From an uncultured Roseobacter sp. (GTDB lineage Bacteria > Pseudomonadota > Alphaproteobacteria > Rhodobacterales > Rhodobacteraceae): a stretch of 57,826 nt of DNA. Positions 56,429 to 57,826 of the stretch are shown here, piece by piece. The position numbers and the translations under genes are program-made. Under the pieces are notes generated by a model. It was not told the origin of the DNA. It searched no databases and saw nothing but the letters and a program-made list of their open reading frames with translations. Location: NCBI GenBank assembly GCA_947501635.1, contig CANMWT010000016.1, forward strand, positions 1 to 57,826, written 5' to 3'. Numbering within the stretch: the stretch's first letter is position 1; every line of letters begins with the position of its first letter.

Positions 56429-56944
56429 GTGGATAGAGCACAAAAAGAACAGTTGGTCGACGAACTCGGCCAGATCTTTGAAAGCTCTGGCGTCGTTGTG
56501 GTTAGCCACTACGCCGGTCTGACAGTTGCTGAAATGCAGGACCTGCGCGCGCGTGCACGCGAAGCGGGCGGGTCTGTGCGTGTTGCCAAAAACAGGCTCG
56601 CCAAGATCGCCCTTGAGGGCAAGCCATGCGCAAGCATCGCTGACCTTCTGACGGGTATGACCGTTCTGACCTATTCTGAGGACCCTGTGGCCGCGGCCAA
56701 GGTTGCTCAGGATTTCGCCAAAGGGAACGACAATTTTGTCATTCTTGGCGGCGCTATGGGTGAGAATGCGTTGGACGCTTCCGGTGTCGAAGCCGTGTCC
56801 AAGATGCCATCGCGCGAGGAGCTTATCGCTACCATCGCAGGCATGCTGGGCGCACCTGCTTCGAACATTGCCGGGGCCATTGGCGCACCTGCAAGCAATA
56901 TCGCATCCATCTTGTCCACAATCGAGGACAAGGCGGCCGCATAA
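56429..56944 (+). CDS. rplJ: 50S ribosomal protein L10
   Basis: 171 residues from a GTG at 56429, reading [21 protein letters not shown]10 anchors the L7/L12 stalk. Motifs [18 protein letters not shown] and [13 protein letters not shown] are clear; a short duplication [19 protein letters not shown] appears near the C-terminus, which binds L12. GGAG lies about eight bases upstream. Extending to 56396 has no homology. Confidence 0.96.
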   Translation: MDRAQKEQLVDELGQIFESSGVVVVSHYAGLTVAEMQDLRARAREAGGSVRVAKNRLAKIALEGKPCASIADLLTGMTVLTYSEDPVAAAKVAQDFAKGNDNFVILGGAMGENALDASGVEAVSKMPSREELIATIAGMLGAPASNIAGAIGAPASNIASILSTIEDKAAA

Positions 56945-57017
56945 GCAATCGTCATATCGGCGTCTGGTTGAACACTGGACGTTGGAACACACATATCGTT
57001 AACGGAAAGAGCTAAAC

Positions 57018-57392
57018 ATGGCTGATCTGAAGAAACTGGCAGAAGAGATCGTTGGTCTGACACTGCTTGAAGCACAAGAACTGAAAACAATCCTCAAAGA
57101 CGAGTACGGCATCGAGCCCGCCGCTGGTGGCGCTGTGATGATGGCTGGTCCTGCTGACGGTGCTGGCGCCGCAGAAGAGGAAAAGTCTGAATTCGACGTC
57201 GTCCTGAAAAATGCAGGCGCATCGAAAATCAACGTCATCAAAGAAGTACGCGGCATCACCGGTCTTGGTCTGAAAGAAGCAAAAGACCTCGTCGAAGCTG
57301 GCGGCAAAATCAAAGAAGGCGTCGACAAGGCAGAAGCGGAAGAGATCAAGGGCAAGCTGGAAGCAGCTGGCGCCGAGGTCGAACTGGCCTAA
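57018..57392 (+). CDS. rplL: 50S ribosomal protein L7/L12
   Basis: 124 residues. N-terminal dimerisation region ([20 protein letters not shown]), flexible Ala/Gly hinge (about 35-55) and the C-terminal domain with [32 protein letters not shown] and [12 protein letters not shown]. Four copies bind L10 on the stalk. The start follows GGAAAGAGC. Confidence 0.97.
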   Translation: MADLKKLAEEIVGLTLLEAQELKTILKDEYGIEPAAGGAVMMAGPADGAGAAEEEKSEFDVVLKNAGASKINVIKEVRGITGLGLKEAKDLVEAGGKIKEGVDKAEAEEIKGKLEAAGAEVELA

Positions 57393-57415
57393 GCCGGACC
57401 TTTTGGTTGAAAATG

Positions 57416-57447
57416 CAAAGGCGCTCCGGCAACGGGGCGCCTTTTTT
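57416..57447 (+). terminator. Terminator/attenuator after rplL
   Basis: GGCGCTCC at 57420-57427 pairs with GGGGCGCC at 57434-57441 with a short loop and is followed by six T. In this operon such a hairpin usually lowers transcription into rpoBC. Confidence 0.85.
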
Positions 57448-57756
57448 CGTGCGCTTTTGGCCCGCGGCTCCGGTAGCGGAGGCAGGCTGAGCGCTTACGT
57501 GTAAAGAGAAAAGGTCAGGGTGGGCGGCCGCCCGAATACCGATGGAACCGGCCGGGCTGTACCCTCGGCCGTGTGCGATGAAAACTCCATCACCTGACGA
57601 TGTGATCCCGGATAGCGCCCATCAGGCTAACTCATGCGGCGATCACGTGTTGCAACAGAGCGGAGTTCTAGATTGGAAATACTGACACCGCGTGAGTGCT
57701 ACGTGCGGACCCTTAATTATTTATTAGTGCCCAAAGTCAGCTATGCGGGTGTGATT
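57448..57756. other. Region between rplL terminator and IS30 remnant
   Basis: 309 bases with no supported gene. In related genomes this is the leader before rpoB, but here the sequence runs into a transposase 3' end. ATCAC at about 57589 and GTGAT at 57600 form a small hairpin. Part from about 57710 may already be inside the insertion element, whose terminal repeat I cannot place from one end. Confidence 0.45.
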
Positions 57757-57826
57757 TCAACGGGTCGCTGCAACACATGCCTCAAACTTCTCTGCCGGTG
57801 TATGATATTGCAAGGTCTTTCTGGGG
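57757..57826 (-). CDS. IS30-family transposase, 3' end (partial)
   Basis: On the minus strand the edge of the window reads PRKTLQYHTPAEKFEACVAA then TR and TGA at 57759-57757. This is the typical C-terminus of IS30-family transposases (RPRKTLxxxTPAEKF pattern). The rest lies outside the window. It marks a mobile element beside the rplL gene. Confidence 0.75.
   Translation of the reverse strand, partial: PRKTLQYHTPAEKFEACVAATR

Noticed and set aside
56880-56930. Repeat in rplJ suggesting an error
   Set aside because: The GAPASNIA duplication lies in the flexible C-terminal region and keeps the frame, so it is likely natural.
55367-56992. A 541-codon minus-strand open frame
   Set aside because: It is antisense to rplK, rplA and rplJ and has no domain-like character.

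Overview
The window looks like a chromosomal segment of an alphaproteobacterium of the order Rhodobacterales, most likely the marine roseobacter group (Sulfitobacter/Roseobacter-like). The signs are a roseobacter-type sox thiosulfate oxidation cluster, the pckA-chvI-chvG-hprK-rapZ-PTS cluster, a long-form methylsuccinyl-CoA dehydrogenase, and the tuf-tRNA-Trp-secE-nusG-rplKAJL order. GC content is high and GTG/TTG starts are frequent. No rRNA genes or CRISPR arrays were seen.

Region by region: (1) 1-8100 holds the 3' end of soxA, then soxB, soxC, soxD, a SoxE-type dihaem cytochrome and SoxF, followed by a DUF302 protein and a YeeE/YedE (SoxT-like) sulfur transporter. This gives periplasmic thiosulfate/sulfite oxidation plus accessory sulfur import. 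(2) 8108-10183, opposite strand, holds a DUF2892 membrane protein and two exported metallo-beta-lactamase-fold proteins resembling SoxH and SoxG. (3) 10268-14709, minus strand, holds a lysozyme-inhibitor fusion, a TRIC channel, rnhA, a methyltransferase, a DUF3429 protein, ispH and a NYN-domain protein. (4) 14803-24683, plus strand, is housekeeping: folK, rpoZ, rsh, a DUF2062 protein, pdxJ, two paralogous small membrane proteins, acpS, lepB, rnc, era, a DUF1491 protein and recO. (5) 24693-27661, minus strand, holds a TetR regulator, a probable mcd and an XRE regulator. (6) 27662-31720 is the most accessory-looking part. It has an AT-rich regulatory stretch, a 90-residue orphan gene, an HTH protein without a LysR effector domain, a GNAT-like protein of unknown substrate and an MFS transporter. 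(7) 31845-39148 holds pckA, ChvG/ChvI, HprK, RapZ, EIIA-Man, HPr and an acyltransferase. (8) 39161-44728 holds 3-hydroxyacyl-CoA dehydrogenase, a DUF6473 protein, etfBA, a cobalamin adenosyltransferase, a two-helix membrane protein and an SDR. (9) 44782-50146 holds an SH3 protein, parC, a cytochrome P450 and a lipoprotein. (10) 50273-57392 holds the translation/transcription core: tuf, a J-domain protein, a 49-residue lipoprotein, tRNA-Trp, a membrane protein, secE, nusG and rplKAJL. (11) The window ends in the 3' end of an IS30-family transposase lying where rpoB would normally start.

How the parts connect: SoxB/CD/E/F with the transporter form one sulfur-oxidation unit. Mcd, ETF, 3-hydroxyacyl-CoA dehydrogenase and PEP carboxykinase fit acetyl-CoA assimilation and gluconeogenesis. 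ChvGI with HprK/HPr/EIIA-Man is the regulatory PTS typical of the class. The best candidates for something undescribed are the HTH/GNAT-like/MFS trio with its palindrome-bearing AT-rich upstream region, the near-perfect 18-bp inverted repeat upstream of the tetR gene, and the run of three back-to-back inverted repeats upstream of the J-domain gene.
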